This document shows, one piece after another, positions 30,876 to 42,700 of a stretch of DNA of 64,000 bases (position 1 is its first letter; the number at the start of each line of letters is the position of its first letter). A model generated the notes under the pieces. The model was given only the letters and a program-made list of their open reading frames with translations. It ran no database searches and was not told where the DNA came from. Origin of the DNA: Phytophthora quininea (Eukaryota; Oomycota; Peronosporomycetes; Peronosporales; Peronosporaceae); contig JAAVTG010000392.1 of the NCBI GenBank assembly GCA_011947345.1, positions 1 to 64,000 on the forward strand. The letters run 5' to 3'. A program made the position numbers and the translations under genes.

Positions 30876-33800
30876 TCACTCTTCGTCACTTTGCTCCTGC
30901 ACAGCCACTATGTACAATAGAAGTAAGCGTCAAATGAAATTGGAGAAAAATAACATCAACACCCCTACGTGATAGAGCAATTAGCTTGAGGAAAAACTCT
31001 CGAACCGCAGGCTGTTGCAACGCAGTTGAGCTCGCAAAATCGTTTGGATTCGCCATGAGCTGATAATATAATTGGTTAGTTTGCAATTACTCTCCATTTC
31101 CTCAGCCATCTACATACCTGGTGCATACAGGCCATAAGTGTCGGATCCTGCAGTGCTTGGACAAAATAGGCATCTTGGTTCATCGCAGCCATCAAAGGCG
31201 GACCGAATTGTACACTCATAAGGAGCTCAAGCATTTCAGCATCTTCTGCACGAACACTTGACAGCCTTGGGTCTTCATTCCCATCTTCTTCACCCAAGGT
31301 TGTAGGGTGTGCCAAATTTGTAAGCGCATCTAACGCCTGCTGCTCGTTTTCACGCTCATTTTCCAGCGTTAGTTCTTCCAAGAAATGTTCAATTGTGGCA
31401 ACAAAGACTTCATCTTCAGAGTGAAATAGCATCATTTCTGGATCCTCACCAACCTCCACCAGCGCCTCACGGTGTTCACGCCACTCATCTTTCCCAGCTA
31501 GCCGCAGCCAGAGGTCACGATTTCTTTCCGAAGCAACAGACACACGTTGATCCAGCGTACCTCGTGGCAACCCGCGAGCCATTTTAACATCTTCGTTTTC
31601 ACTGCTGTTTCCTTCCTCCTTTATTGACCGTAAAAATCAACAAGCTTTTCGTAAAACGAACGTAAATCGTGGTCGTTTAGCTGAGTATCGAGAATGTTCG
31701 GATTCAAGCTCATATCACGCAGCGCAAGCACGACTTTCTCATTCTGCTGCAAAACCTCCCGCATATCATCATCGTGCAAAATGTCATTCACAGCTTGAGA
31801 ATCCAAGCCGCCACAATTGCCTAAGCAAAGCGATTTGATGTCAGTAGCTAACTGATGCACTGCTTTCTTCTCCTGGAGTTTTGTCTGCTTCTTCACCTCA
31901 AGCTTCGAGCGAAGCTCATTTTCACGCCCAGTATACTTCTTTAATAACTTCTTGACCACGTCTGCTTTCTCAGGACCATACCAAGTTAGAAGCTCATTCG
32001 CCAAACCCCTCCTCTCACGCTTTTAGATAGGTATCGATGCCGCCACATAACCATCATGAATAACGACTGAATCTTCACTGCTGCCTCAGCTTCTCGGCTC
32101 TCAAGAAGTAGCTCCAACCTCTCCAGAAGACCAATCGAGCCAAATTGGATGACCGACGAAGAAGAAATTCGTACCCCTAGGGAATCGCAATCCCTCAGTA
32201 AACCACATACCCATTCGATGCAAATTTTATCGTCGCTTGCCACACGGTTTATTGTGTGGGGTGCCTGCAAGAGAGAGCGATATCTCGCAAGAACGACGTC
32301 CTTAGGTACGTCGATCGCTGAATATGCCGATGACATCTCGCGGCAAATTGTCACTTGCCTCACAACGCGCTGGGAGCGAAGCTGTTGCGCAACCAGATCC
32401 GTATTCAAGACGGAGGGTTGTTTCTTGACGTTTGGGCGAATACAATGGAAGTAAAACGGCATATACACTTCTTCCCCGCTGGTTAAAGCACTTACATGGG
32501 ACCGGAATTGACTAACGAAGCTCTTTGCGCCTAACTTAGGTTTTGCAGAGGCATTCTTGAACGTTTTAACGCCACGAGCCATCTCGGTGAAATGCTTGCT
32601 TTTAGACAGCATGTCCAGAAAGTAGGGATCACTTGACGCCTTTAGCCCCACTAGTAAGTTTGAGTAGACGAAATCCGAGTTTTTCTTCACGAAGTCAGTC
32701 GCGTCATAGACCACATCCCCACGTGTGTGAGGAATTACAAACGGGAGCGCATTCACTAGAGGTGACGAATGCCTCCGGCCGTTGCTCAATGCCCGGGGAG
32801 GCACAGGTAGCAGCGTTCCATTCCGTAGGTATATATTTCGCACAAAAAGCCCATTCCTCTTCGCTTCCTGCTGTGTTGTCTCATTTTCGCTTTGGTGCAA
32901 TTTCGAAAGTTCCTCCAGCGATGCAAAGATCCCAAGTGAATGCTCATATAAAAGAGAACATCCCTGCTTTCAGGAAGGCGGCCCGTTAAATCATCAACGC
33001 GGTGGTTATATGATGCCTGGATAATCTGCTCCTCTCTTGAGTATAATTTCTCGCTCAAGTAATTGATACAGAGCTGATCCAACGAGTTTTGATGAAGATC
33101 TTCAAAGCCAAACACATCCACAATCTTGAGCTGCGATACTCCGTTATCAATGGAGCCAACGCCAGTACCATTTTCGACAGTGCTATTTGCAGGAATGCCA
33201 CTCGTTTTTGTGGCCTCATTCATTGCATCCAGAATAAAGTCGAAGACTACCTGGTAGAGCAATCGCGCAAGTGTGTCTCTCACATGATTGGTTTGCCCTT
33301 TTTCCAGCGCCATATCAAAAGTTTCACCTGTAGATTGTAGCATAACAGTCTTCGTCGTCAGCATTCGCTTCAGCGATTCCACAGACTGCAGGCCTAATAG
33401 GTTTACCACCCGATTTGGAATACCCTTTGCACCAATCGAATCCATCTCGAGCACTTCTGTAGTTGCGTTGTAGTCTAGCTTGATATTGCCCAGCCACAAT
33501 ACAGCACTGAGCACTTTAAAAACAGCTTTTTGTTGCTCAGTAGATACGTTGAGATCGTTCAAACCGTCAATCACCTGCTGCAATTTCTCCACATCCCTCT
33601 TAAAGGTATCGTCCTTGCTCACAAAATCGGCTAATTTGTGTTCACAGCGCCCGAGATATGTAAACGTAGAGTATTGCGACCCCTCCAGATGCAACTCCTT
33701 TGCTAGCAATCGCATAAACGGGAAAGCATTAACTCCAGCCACCATAGCGTACAGGATGTGAAAGTTCATATCACCTTGGACGCCATTAACGTGTATCCTC

Positions 33801-36043
33801 TCACGGGTGACTCGCTCCTTCTCTAGCAAGAACGGTGCAATGTGACATCCATGTATCTGAAATCCCGATGGATGAAGCCCAAAAGATACTTCCAAGGTTG
33901 TGATCTTTCCAAATCGCGAAGAGTTCAGGTTCATTGTTGTTGTGGCGTTCCCAAACGCTTCCAAAGAGTATTTGAATCCAGAACCGTGCTCAATTTCTTT
34001 GCGGCATGCGGATTCTTGAAGTACATTCTCAGCTGCTCTTCGTCCTCGAGGCGCTCAAGTTTATCGTAAAAGCCAAAGAATAGTCCATCAACGTGTACCT
34101 GAGGGAGGCGCTTGCTGTGACTCACTGACATCATTTCCTCCCAGCGTTCAGGGTGCAAGTCCAGCAGTACAATTTCGTACGATCCCACACCCTTTGCTTC
34201 GAGTAGCGCTATAGTCCGCGCTTCTTCGGTGCGCATTTGAATTGTACTCTTCGTGGAACTCGTGAAGAGCTGAACTCTCGGCTGACGGGTGTCAGGCATG
34301 ACTTTGTACCAGGCACTATAGACATCGCCGGCTGTGCCACAAGGACCAAGTATTTCAAGAGGTCCTTCGCGAGCTCCGTCTTACCGCTTCCGCTTTCACC
34401 ACAAAGAAATATCGTTTGGCCATAACTTATCGTGCCCTTTGGCGGCTTCATCGGTGCCGAAGACGCGTTGCGTATTCTTGATGTCTGCTCCCCGAAGAAG
34501 AGTCTAACCAGACTTTGCTTTGCAACGGCAAATGGATGTGGAGCCAACGTTTCCTCAGCATTAGCCGTCTCTGCATACGTGAGGACCACTTGCTCATCAT
34601 AAATTGATGTGAACCGCGCTGTTTGCAGGAGCCGGTAGGGATTCATCACAACCATAGTGTGGTGGTTAATATATGTGTATATGCGGTCGCCCTCGAAGCG
34701 ATCAGCAAGTTTTCCCACGATCTCAGACTCTGAAACAGTAACTGTCGATGCAGGATCTGACCTGGTCGCTCCGAAATCGTCATCGGCAACTCGATCCAAA
34801 CTCCAAGGTTGCTTCGCGCGAATGTCGTCTACTAGATAAAGGTGAGCATACTTTGCTAGAGTTGCGCTTCGAGGTGTCAGTAATTTAGCCTGATCACCTG
34901 CTGACTTCACTATTCCATCCACTTGGTCCGAAAGTTCCTCAAACGTTGCATAATAACTGTGAAATGATGGACAACGAATTCTCGGTGGGACCACAGTCGG
35001 CGAGATATCACCCTTGATAGAATGTGTAGGTGCGCCCAATGGATCATCGTCACGCGATAACTTCCGCTGGTTGCCTGGTATCTCTTCAAATTGATAGCGA
35101 AGCTTGAACGCCTCGGCCAATATGCTGTTAGGTTCAAAGTCAACACTTCCCGATTTTTCTTGTGCCAGGCTTATACCTTGAACAAGTTCCTGATATTGAG
35201 GTATTGTCCATTGTGAAGGTGCCCCCAGGATGCTTTAATCGTATCAACAAGCTTATTCAGCAACACCATCTCGTGAAATGCTTGAAACGAAGAACGTAGG
35301 TCAACTCGTGGGGTACTTTCACGGTCTTGCATTGGTGACGATAAGAAGTCTGCCATTGCCATTCCATTCCCACCCCGTCGACTTGAACGGGTTTGTAGCA
35401 ACCGGATATCACTCTGTAGTGTCTGCTGGCGAAGTAAAAGCTCGCTCTACAGAAGGAAATTTGAGTCATCAACGGCGAAATCATAGAAAACACTTGAAAG
35501 TACCCTGTACCCGGCACGCTTGACGAATCGCCTCAACCCAGGCTCGTCGGTCCTGCGCATTCGGAGCTAAAAGCACAGGAAGAATTACCCGTGTTTAGTT
35601 GCATTACCCACGTCTTATATAGAGAACAACAGCAAAACCTTTCAGATCCATTTTGTAACTTTTTCCGCCTGGTCCCTCGTTTTGTCGGACTCGTAGCCAG
35701 ACGTCTGAGTTCGGCATCGGCGAAATGACGTCCGAGGCCTTGAGCTGCAACACCCCTTAAGCTCCACGTCGCCATCCTTGGTGGGCTTGTAGTAGCTTAG
35801 GGACCCCTTCCCGAGGATAAAATAGCGCTCCTTGCGCGTGGGCATCACGTGACCCTTCTTCACGAGAAAACCATGCTTCAGCACGCCCATCTCGGCGATG
35901 GGACCACCAAGACGAACTGCCTCCGCCTGCACGGCTGCCTCTGCACTTGACCCGCGGCGTTGCGCTGGTGAACGACCATCTTTAGAACGTCGCAAGCGCC
36001 CACCAGGAGATCGGCCGCTGCCGCCGTTTTCCTTTGGGGGCAT
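30876..36043 (-). CDS. Myosin with N-terminal PH domain and an SH3BGRL/glutaredoxin-like insert in motor loop 1
   Basis: The product starts MPPKENGGSGRSPGG and has a PH domain (KHGFLVKKGHVMPTRKERYFILG to AQDRRAWVEAIRQACRVQ, split by an intron). The motor follows: P-loop GESGSGKTELAKDLLKYL; switch I NLNSSRFGK; switch II IVDVFGFEDL with NSLDQLCINYLSEKL; actin-side FYFHCIRPNVKKQPSVL and a QLRSQRVV helix. Between P-loop and LLEAFGNA sits an extra domain of about 90 residues (33990-34290: RVQLFTSSTKSTIQMR, LPQVHVDGLFFGFYDKLERLEDEEQL) that matches the thioredoxin fold of SH3BGRL. An IQ-like AAVKIQSLFMM and a helical tail with two STI1-like segments follow. Frame breaks near 35745 (G run), 35228 (five G), 34335, 33968, 32950, 31995 and 31634 (five T) are mostly one-base deficits. 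The last exon (LMANPNDFASST..) and end at 30876 are less certain. Confidence 0.82.
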
Positions 36044-36281
36044 TTTCTATGAAGATTATTGGGTCTCACTTTTGGCAGCAGCAAGTCGCGCGGCAGCGAC
36101 CCTCGCAGTCTTTGCGTTCTGATTGGCCAAAATTTAGTTGCCGATCCGCATGCTGCTGCCAAACTAGCCGCCAAAAATCGAGGCAGCTAGATCGGCAGCA
36201 AGTCGCGTTTGGCAACTTGGCGCCCTTCAAGATTTCCAAGCCTGATGCCTCGGTTGAGATCTCCCCGCCGATCCAGGTACC

Positions 36282-37415
36282 TTGCCACCAGTTCCAACCC
36301 TTGCGGGTGGTGTAGCAGGTGCAGAAGATCCTTCCAGTGGTGCCGCTGGTAGCGCGCCTGCAGCAGCAGTAGCTGCTGCCTCTCTGAAGCCGGCGAAGAA
36401 ACGGAGGAAGAAGGGCAAGAACAAGCCGCCGAACTCGACAGGGAAACGTGTCATGTGGAACAACGACGGACCGGATAACACTGTCAGCTCTTTAAGTGTT
36501 GTTCTGGACTGGCTCACGACGGAAGGGAACTACGCCAAGTGGCGAGGTGACACAAAGCAAGGTCAAACCAAGACCAAGCTTGCGGCAGAAATCTGTAAAG
36601 TAATCAAGGAGAAGAAGATCAAGGCTAAGCGCTCGCCGAAGGACGTGATAACAAAGATTGGGAAGCTCGAAAGTAGCTACAGAAAAGCCGCTGACTGCCT
36701 CAACAACACTGGAGCAGGCAAGACGGTTGAAGGATCGCTCAAGGAGTGGATCGAGCGACTGTGTCCTCACTACGACATCTTGAAGGAGGTCATGGATAAC
36801 CGATCAACAACTAGGCCGCTTTCAACGATCGAGGATCCAGATTTCGAGGAAGATGATGAGTCTTCAAACGTTGATGATAGCGCGACAACCGTCGACGAAG
36901 CTTCAGTGCATGGTGATACCGTCCGCGAGCCTGAAGAGTCCACCAGCGTGTCCACCAGCGTATCCACCAGCGTGTCCACCAGCGCATCCACCGGCGCGTC
37001 TAGTTCAGCATCTAGCACCAGCAGAGTGGGGTCAATTCGTGTACGAAATGCCCGTGTCGCTAGCACGCTATCGGAATGGGGCGACATCAACTCAACACTG
37101 ACAAAGGCGAAAGACATCGACCGAGAGAATACGCGGATGATGCATGAGCAGAAGCTGGCGTGGGAGAAAGAGCAATTTCAGATGACATCACTACTGGAAG
37201 AAAAACGTGTAGGGCTAGAAGAGAAGCGACTTCAGCTTGCTGAAGCAGAAGCTCATTGTCGGATTAAATTGCTGGAAGTGCAAGTAGCCACCGAGAGCAT
37301 AAAAGCACAACGAGAGGAGGTCCTCTTGAAGGAGGACATCGCGAGGAGCAGAAAACGCTTACGGGATGATGGCATTCCAGAGGAAGAGATTAACCTGCTG
37401 ATACCGCTGAACTAA
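36282..37415 (+). CDS. Harbinger accessory DNA-binding protein (trihelix/MADF-like)
   Basis: The basic N-terminus (KPAKKRRKKGKNKPP) leads to a helical DNA-binding region (SVVLDWLTTEGNYAKWRGDTKQ, AAEICKVIKEKKIKAKRS, then GKLESSYRKAADCL and WIERLCPHYDILKEVM). This is the usual Myb/SANT/trihelix-like companion of Harbinger transposases that directs them to the TIRs. An acidic linker holds a tandem VSTS repeat (12-base unit, about 36939-36995). The C-terminal third is a long coiled coil (QKLAWEKEQFQMTSLLEEKR). The stop at 37413-37415 overlaps the transposase stop on the other strand, so the two genes are tail to tail. No in-frame ATG exists before 36453, so the true start is uncertain; a frameshift from the ATG at 36245 is possible. 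Confidence 0.7.
   Translation: MPPVPTLAGGVAGAEDPSSGAAGSAPAAAVAAASLKPAKKRRKKGKNKPPNSTGKRVMWNNDGPDNTVSSLSVVLDWLTTEGNYAKWRGDTKQGQTKTKLAAEICKVIKEKKIKAKRSPKDVITKIGKLESSYRKAADCLNNTGAGKTVEGSLKEWIERLCPHYDILKEVMDNRSTTRPLSTIEDPDFEEDDESSNVDDSATTVDEASVHGDTVREPEESTSVSTSVSTSVSTSASTGASSSASSTSRVGSIRVRNARVASTLSEWGDINSTLTKAKDIDRENTRMMHEQKLAWEKEQFQMTSLLEEKRVGLEEKRLQLAEAEAHCRIKLLEVQVATESIKAQREEVLLKEDIARSRKRLRDDGIPEEEINLLIPLN
36939..36995 (+). repeat. 12-base tandem repeat coding VSTS units
   Basis: About 4.7 copies of TCCACCAGCGTG, with point changes in the later copies, in frame inside the Harbinger accessory gene. Confidence 0.85.
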
Positions 37416-38680
37416 AACCGTCCATCAGTCTCCGCTAAATAATGCATTATCTGTAAGCGACGGTCCGAGTCGAGCGGGTTTGATTCATCGAGAGTGTCTG
37501 AATCAACGCTGGCAGCCCCTTCTTCAGCCAGCACCTTGGTGACCTCAGCACTTATTTCGGCAGGAACAGGGTCGTCAAGTAGCAGGTTGTGGATTACACA
37601 AGCGCACATGAATAAACGTTCAATTCGCTTCAAATCACGCAAATCACGCTTGGCCTTGACGAGAATCCGAATGCCTTTAAAGTACTGGAACCGCGCCTTC
37701 AAAAGACCAATGCAATGCTCTGAGCGAACCCGAATCGACTTTAGGTTGTCGTTGTAGTATCTGTGCTCGGCTTTTAGAGTTGCGCCAGCCAACTGCTTGA
37801 AAGGAGGAAGCATATGCCATGAAGCTCTAAGTGCTGAGTCACCAAGAAGATACTGACTTCGGGAGAAATATCTCTCGGGATATCGATACACAAGCGAGTT
37901 ACTCCATACGCGGTTATCGTACGTTGAGCCTGGCCACCCGATAACTATGTATGTAATGCGAGCCGTATCATCACAGAACATCATTGCATTGATTGCATAG
38001 CCACCTTTGCGTGTGAAGTAGTCCTCCCCATATATCGTCGGCTTGAACGCCAAAGGTAACAGCGTGCCGTCAACTAAACCAACGCAGTTCGGGAAGCAAA
38101 ACTCACTGCATATACGAGCAGCAATTTAATCTCGCTCGCTCTCCGACGGCCAACTTACAACTTTCTTGTACAATGTGAGAAGAGCTGTCGTGGTTCTTGC
38201 AATGTAGGAGTTAGCAACTCCACTCGCCACCCCAAACTTACTTCCTAAATTCTCCACACACGCGTCCGATCCATGAGTCCCGATGTACTTCAAGAACACC
38301 AACAAATGAGCAGAGACTGATGCTTTCTTCTTTTCCCAGGAACACAGCCGAAAGCAGGACTGTCCTCAAGGAGGTAGACCAGTTTATGAAACGAGCCTCG
38401 CTCCATGCGAAAAGACCTGAGGAACTCGCGATCATTCTCCTCGTAAATGAACTTGTTGAATTGCGGTGAATGCGCCTGTTGTACGCGAGGCGAGAGGTAT
38501 CTCTTGCTTAAGATGCACGTCAATCGTGTCAGCAAGGCGTCATCAAGTACATCTTCATCGTTATCTTCGCCAGATCCATGTAATACGCGCGCGTAGAGTC
38601 GGAGAAGGCGATGGTTGAGAAGGCCTTCATACTGCCGAATGACGCGGGCTCTTGCGGATTCCCTGGGTATGGCGAGCTGC
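37412..38680 (-). CDS. Harbinger DDE_4-type transposase, frame-broken
   Basis: The C-terminal part reads GEDYFTRKGGYAINAMMFCDD, IVIGWPGSTYDNRVWSNS (second catalytic Asp region) and SEHCIGLLKARFQYFKGI (Glu region), then LFMCACVIHNLLLDD, all typical DDE_Tnp_4 landmarks. Upstream, in another frame (38238-38680), come the helical N-terminal region (SPQFNKFIYEENDREFLRSFRMERGSFHKLVYLLEDSPAF) and an acidic stretch (GEDNDEDVLDDALLTR). The segment near 38060-38240, which should hold the first Asp (GLVDGTL near 38070), crosses one or more frame breaks. Activity cannot be judged until these are resolved. Confidence 0.75.
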
Positions 38681-38795
38681 CTGCGATCTTGCTGCCAAAC
38701 GACGCTTTGGGGGTCTCACTTTAGCTTAGCTATCATTGGACAAAACGCAGTGATTTTTTCAGAGGGGTCGCGACTTGCTGCCAAACGTGAGAACC

Positions 38796-39107
38796 ACTAA
38801 TATTAAGAACGTAGTTGTAAAAATATTTTGGATGAGGCTACAGGTACAGAACAATGGCAAGAAAAGTTACTAGTTCTGTGAATCGTTCCGTATTACTGAC
38901 ACCGAACCCAATACAGAACGATATTCACGGCTCTATGTACTGGACAGCTGTTGATCAAAGAAAGGCGGGAGCTCGATTGCTGATGAGTGTACACGAGCAA
39001 TGTCTAAATTTCTGAAATCCAGAATGGCGCAGCGCGCGAAATCTGCCAAGTCGATGTTCGGTACCGAACCGTGTACAAATTATACCGAACAATACAAAAC
39101 GTGCTAT
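38796..39107. other. Flank between Harbinger and MULE, with an ACCGAAC palindrome
   Basis: No gene. A perfect 14-base palindrome GTTCGGTACCGAAC lies at 39056-39069, with further ACCGAAC copies at 38901 and 39084. The same motif recurs inside the MULE introns and at its other flank, so this is probably MULE terminal DNA. Confidence 0.5.
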
Positions 39108-39710
39108 TCAAAGGTAATAATCTGCACTTGGTAGCAGTGCAAGTGCATGACGAAGGTATCTCAGCCTGTAGTACTCCAGGGCACTAAACACAGAATCTCC
39201 CAGCTCTGAAGCGCCAGCCAGTCGCATCTCCACGAATAGCAGTGCTAGGACGCCGCAATTAAATCCATCGAAATGACGCTTACTATCGTCGCGCACGAAC
39301 TCCATCTCCCCGTTGTCCCTGTCTCCAAAGAGTTCCTTGGCCATGGTCTAGGTCTCTTCGTAGTGCTCACGCGAAGAGTCGAAAACTACACACACCGGCC
39401 GGTGACCCATTTTCTCCACGTTACTTTGCTTCTGACTTGGCTTGTCGTTCGGGTAGTAAATGAACGCAGTCCAGTGCGACGGCATCGCGTGGGTCACCAC
39501 GGCGAAGCATTCCAGGTCTACGCCATCCTGAAAGATCCCCCACTCTCCAGCACGCTCCTTTCGCTTCTCCGGCGTCGAAAATGAGCAAAAGTCCGGGCAA
39601 ATTATTCCCACGCGTGGGTGATTCTGCCTGATCCGGAAGAGTGCCAGCGTTATACATGTATCATTCAGCCACTTTTGGTTAGTAAACTCGAACACTTGTA
39701 ACCCGAGCAA
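39108..39710 (-). CDS. Ulp1 (C48) protease-like domain of the MULE
   Basis: The substrate-side KWLNDTCITLALF, catalytic His in SHWTAF, Asp in VFDSS and nucleophile in FNCGV are all visible. The last part is in a different frame from the first (change near 39350). Ulp1-like cysteine proteases are commonly captured by MULEs and other DNA transposons. Whether it deconjugates SUMO or processes the element's polyprotein is unknown. It probably is not an independent gene but the C-terminus of the MULE polyprotein. Confidence 0.8.
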
Positions 39711-42700
39711 CGTTCGCCTTGGACGGTGCTAAACCCCAACCTACAAAACCTGCAGGCCAATATCGACTCTTCCTGCGCAACACCGATAGCAAACCAATTA
39801 GCTGCAGATATCTCGCCAAATGATACCCAGCGAACCTTTATTGACGACGCGAATTCGTCGAGCCCAGCAGGGATGCCCGGCTCGCGAAAATCTTCCAGCT
39901 GATCAACCCAGTCCATGGCCCTCTTAACAATATTGAGTGTCCGCTGCGTGTCGTGGTATTTTGCCATTGTCAAGATCTGCGTGCCTGATACAGCGATCTT
40001 CGTGCCCTGGTTCAGCTTGATTTGCATGATGGCCGTGTCCGTCTCATCTTCATCCAATGATAGTTTACCTAACGCGATATAATCATGAAGATCAGTGAGG
40101 TATTGATTGAGCGACATTTTATCCAGCACGATATCGTGATCTGGCGCTCCAGTGAACGTCAGGGACGTCGTTCTGGCGTCTCGGTACTTTGTTGCGAAGG
40201 AGACGCGAATCCTGTCGAACTAAAGCCACGCAAAGGACACACTCAGTCGCCAGCAACTGCCAACCGACCGGAAACCGAACAATACAGAGCAAACAGACTT
40301 ATCACTGGAGCGCAGAGTCCATAGGAAATGTGATGGTCCAGCAGCAGCTTTAACTGCGACAGCGTGGGCTTGTCCTTGATAACGCCGTACACCATCTCAT
40401 CTGCTTCCTTCCGCAGCGTTGCCATACGTTGGCTTTTCGATTCGCCACGTTGCTGCTTTCTACGAGTATTGCCGTCGGCCTTCGTGGCCACTTAAAACTT
40501 GAAGCTAACTGGAATGGTTTTTGTAGCGGAGATGTCCTCGGACTTTGAGAGTTGAGTGGCTTCAAGTTGCTCCGACTGCTGTCTGTCTGCATGCCCACCT
40601 CCCTGCGCCTCTTGTGTCCCTTCGAGGGCTGGTATCTCACTGTCTGCGTCTCGTTTTGTCGCAATTGTCGACGTGATAGAGGCAATCGGTTCTTGTTTAA
40701 TGGACACTTCACCACGTGAATTCTGCTCGGTGTTGCACTTATCCACATGATCTAGACTCTCTGCCGGTTCTAGTCGGGGAATCACAGCCGACGCAGCTTG
40801 ATCGCGGAACTCTTTAGTGCTGCCAGCATGCCTCGATACTTCGGCATCCCCATGCTCTGCATCAAAGAGGCCAGATCGTCCATCACTTCCATCGCCTCTG
40901 AGTACTTGGCGCGAGGAGACATCGGACCCTTGGACTTGGCCTTGGACGGCACTCGAATTAATAAGTCTTGCTTGTCGTACGTGTCGGGGCGGCTAATGCC
41001 GTTGATTTCTGTGGCGCGCATCCATCTGCCGTCGATATGGGTGAACGGAACCACAGTTTCGTACATCTTGCATGTGTGCCGGTAATAATACACATGCCGG
41101 CACGGCAGCAATCGCGTCTTCGAAAACATGCAAGAGCAGGTGACGTCCTATCCAACCGAACAGGTAGCTTAGTACAATACCGAACATGTACAGAACCAAA
41201 CAGGACACTTAGTTCAAGTCGGACATGATGGACGGACATCTTCTCGGGATTTCCGATGACAATAGCACCATCAGTGCCCTTGAAGACATCCTATCTCATC
41301 GTAGCAGCCACTGCAAACTTAAAATCCTCCTGTATCAAGCACCAGTTAGCAAAATAACTTCACCAACCACTACAGCACATTCACATACCGATGTTAGCTC
41401 AAATGCATGACAACTGACGATGCTGCACAGCTTTTCCAGTTCACAAACAAGTGCAGGGTTCATTCGCGTCAGATCCCCGTCATCTCGTAGCAGCCGAGTT
41501 CCCACGCGCAAGAGCTCAGCGTCGTACTCGTCCTCGCATATGTCCTGAAGCAACAGCAACGTCCCCACACACTCCGTCATATCAAGCGTCGGCTTCAACA
41601 AGTGCTTCAACTTGGCCCACTTTGACTCGATTCTAGACAGCAGTCACGTTAGCAACGCGTTTAAGAAAATTGTTTAACCATATTCATACCGATTATTTGT
41701 GTTGTTCCCGAGGTGTGCCACGTTGCCTCGCTTGTGAGATACCCATTTGTCCTGGAGTTCCGCAGAAAATACTGGTAAAGCGGGTGCGACGGACTGCCAT
41801 CTAATTTTGCCAGCAGCAACCCTCGGCATCTCTGATATACGTGATCGGAAGTGGCATACACGAGTGTACTCATGATGTCAATCAAATCTTGCTTGTTTTC
41901 CTTCGTGCCTAAGTACAACTGCTTTACCTGCGTTAAAAAATAAGTCAGCAAACTGCAATTTTCAGCAAAGGCAACGAAGATTTACCTGCTTGTTCATGTA
42001 CTTGATTACATGGTACTGGCACAACAGCATCCGCGCAGAAGGGAAAAATCTCTTAACACATCGCGCTCCTTGAAATCCTTGTCACTCACAATTACTTCCA
42101 CTTTGCACCACGGATTGTTTTGCTGGAAGGCCTTGCACGCGTCTCTCATGTTGGCTTTGACTCGGAAGTCATCACTGTATGCTGTACGTATTGTCCTTTG
42201 CCGTTAATGTCGTGAACCAGGAAACTGAATAACTTGTAGCGATTCTTGTTTGTGCCAAACGTGGTGCCAACCATGAGCACCTCGGGGAAGGCTGCAAAGA
42301 GTCGTCTCATGTTTCTCGTCTGAAAAACAATCGTCTTGGCCAAGTCCTTGTTATCTCGGTAAATAGTAGACGCTGCTCCGCTGTTATTGATGCAGACGTC
42401 TCGAAGGAGACGCTCCGTTCGCTGCTCGTCGGTCAATCCTGCGTTGGTTAGAGTCGTCAACTTCACCAAGGTGTTGTGCACATCCTTCGGTGTGGAGAAT
42501 TTTCCTACAAAACAATAACAAGCAACTAAACTTAGTTCGGTAACTGGTTCGGTAAACATTCTGTAGCATTACACACCAGTCATCTCGCGAAGGTAAAACA
42601 AAATGCCTTTGGCTTTCGCGCCTGCATTGTGCATGTTGCTTGCAGCTGCAAGCAGCTCTGGGTCATCGATACGACGATTTTCAGGATAATGGTTGAAGAC

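Larger units (their letters stand above)
36062..38795. mobile_element. PIF/Harbinger transposon with TIRs and two convergent genes
   Basis: The left end GGTCTCACTTTTGGCAGCAGCAAGTCGCG (36062-36090, positions in two reads: GGTCTCACTTTTGGCAGC and AAGTCGCG) is mirrored on the right by the complement of GTCGCGACTTGC and TGCCAAACGTGAGAACC (38767-38795). The motif GGCAGCAAGTCGCG recurs subterminally near 36190. Inside lie a DNA-binding accessory gene on plus and a DDE transposase on minus, the normal Harbinger pair. The flank is AT-rich (GATTATT left, ACTAATATT right), compatible with a TWA target, but the exact target duplication is unclear. Confidence 0.8.

Noticed and set aside
36939..36995. Short repeats considered as a CRISPR-like array
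   Set aside because: They are contiguous 12-base coding units without spacers.
42505..42576. Frame change in the MULE considered as decay
   Set aside because: It is a normal 72-nt intron with GTGTGT donor and TTGTAG acceptor joining T-G-K-F.
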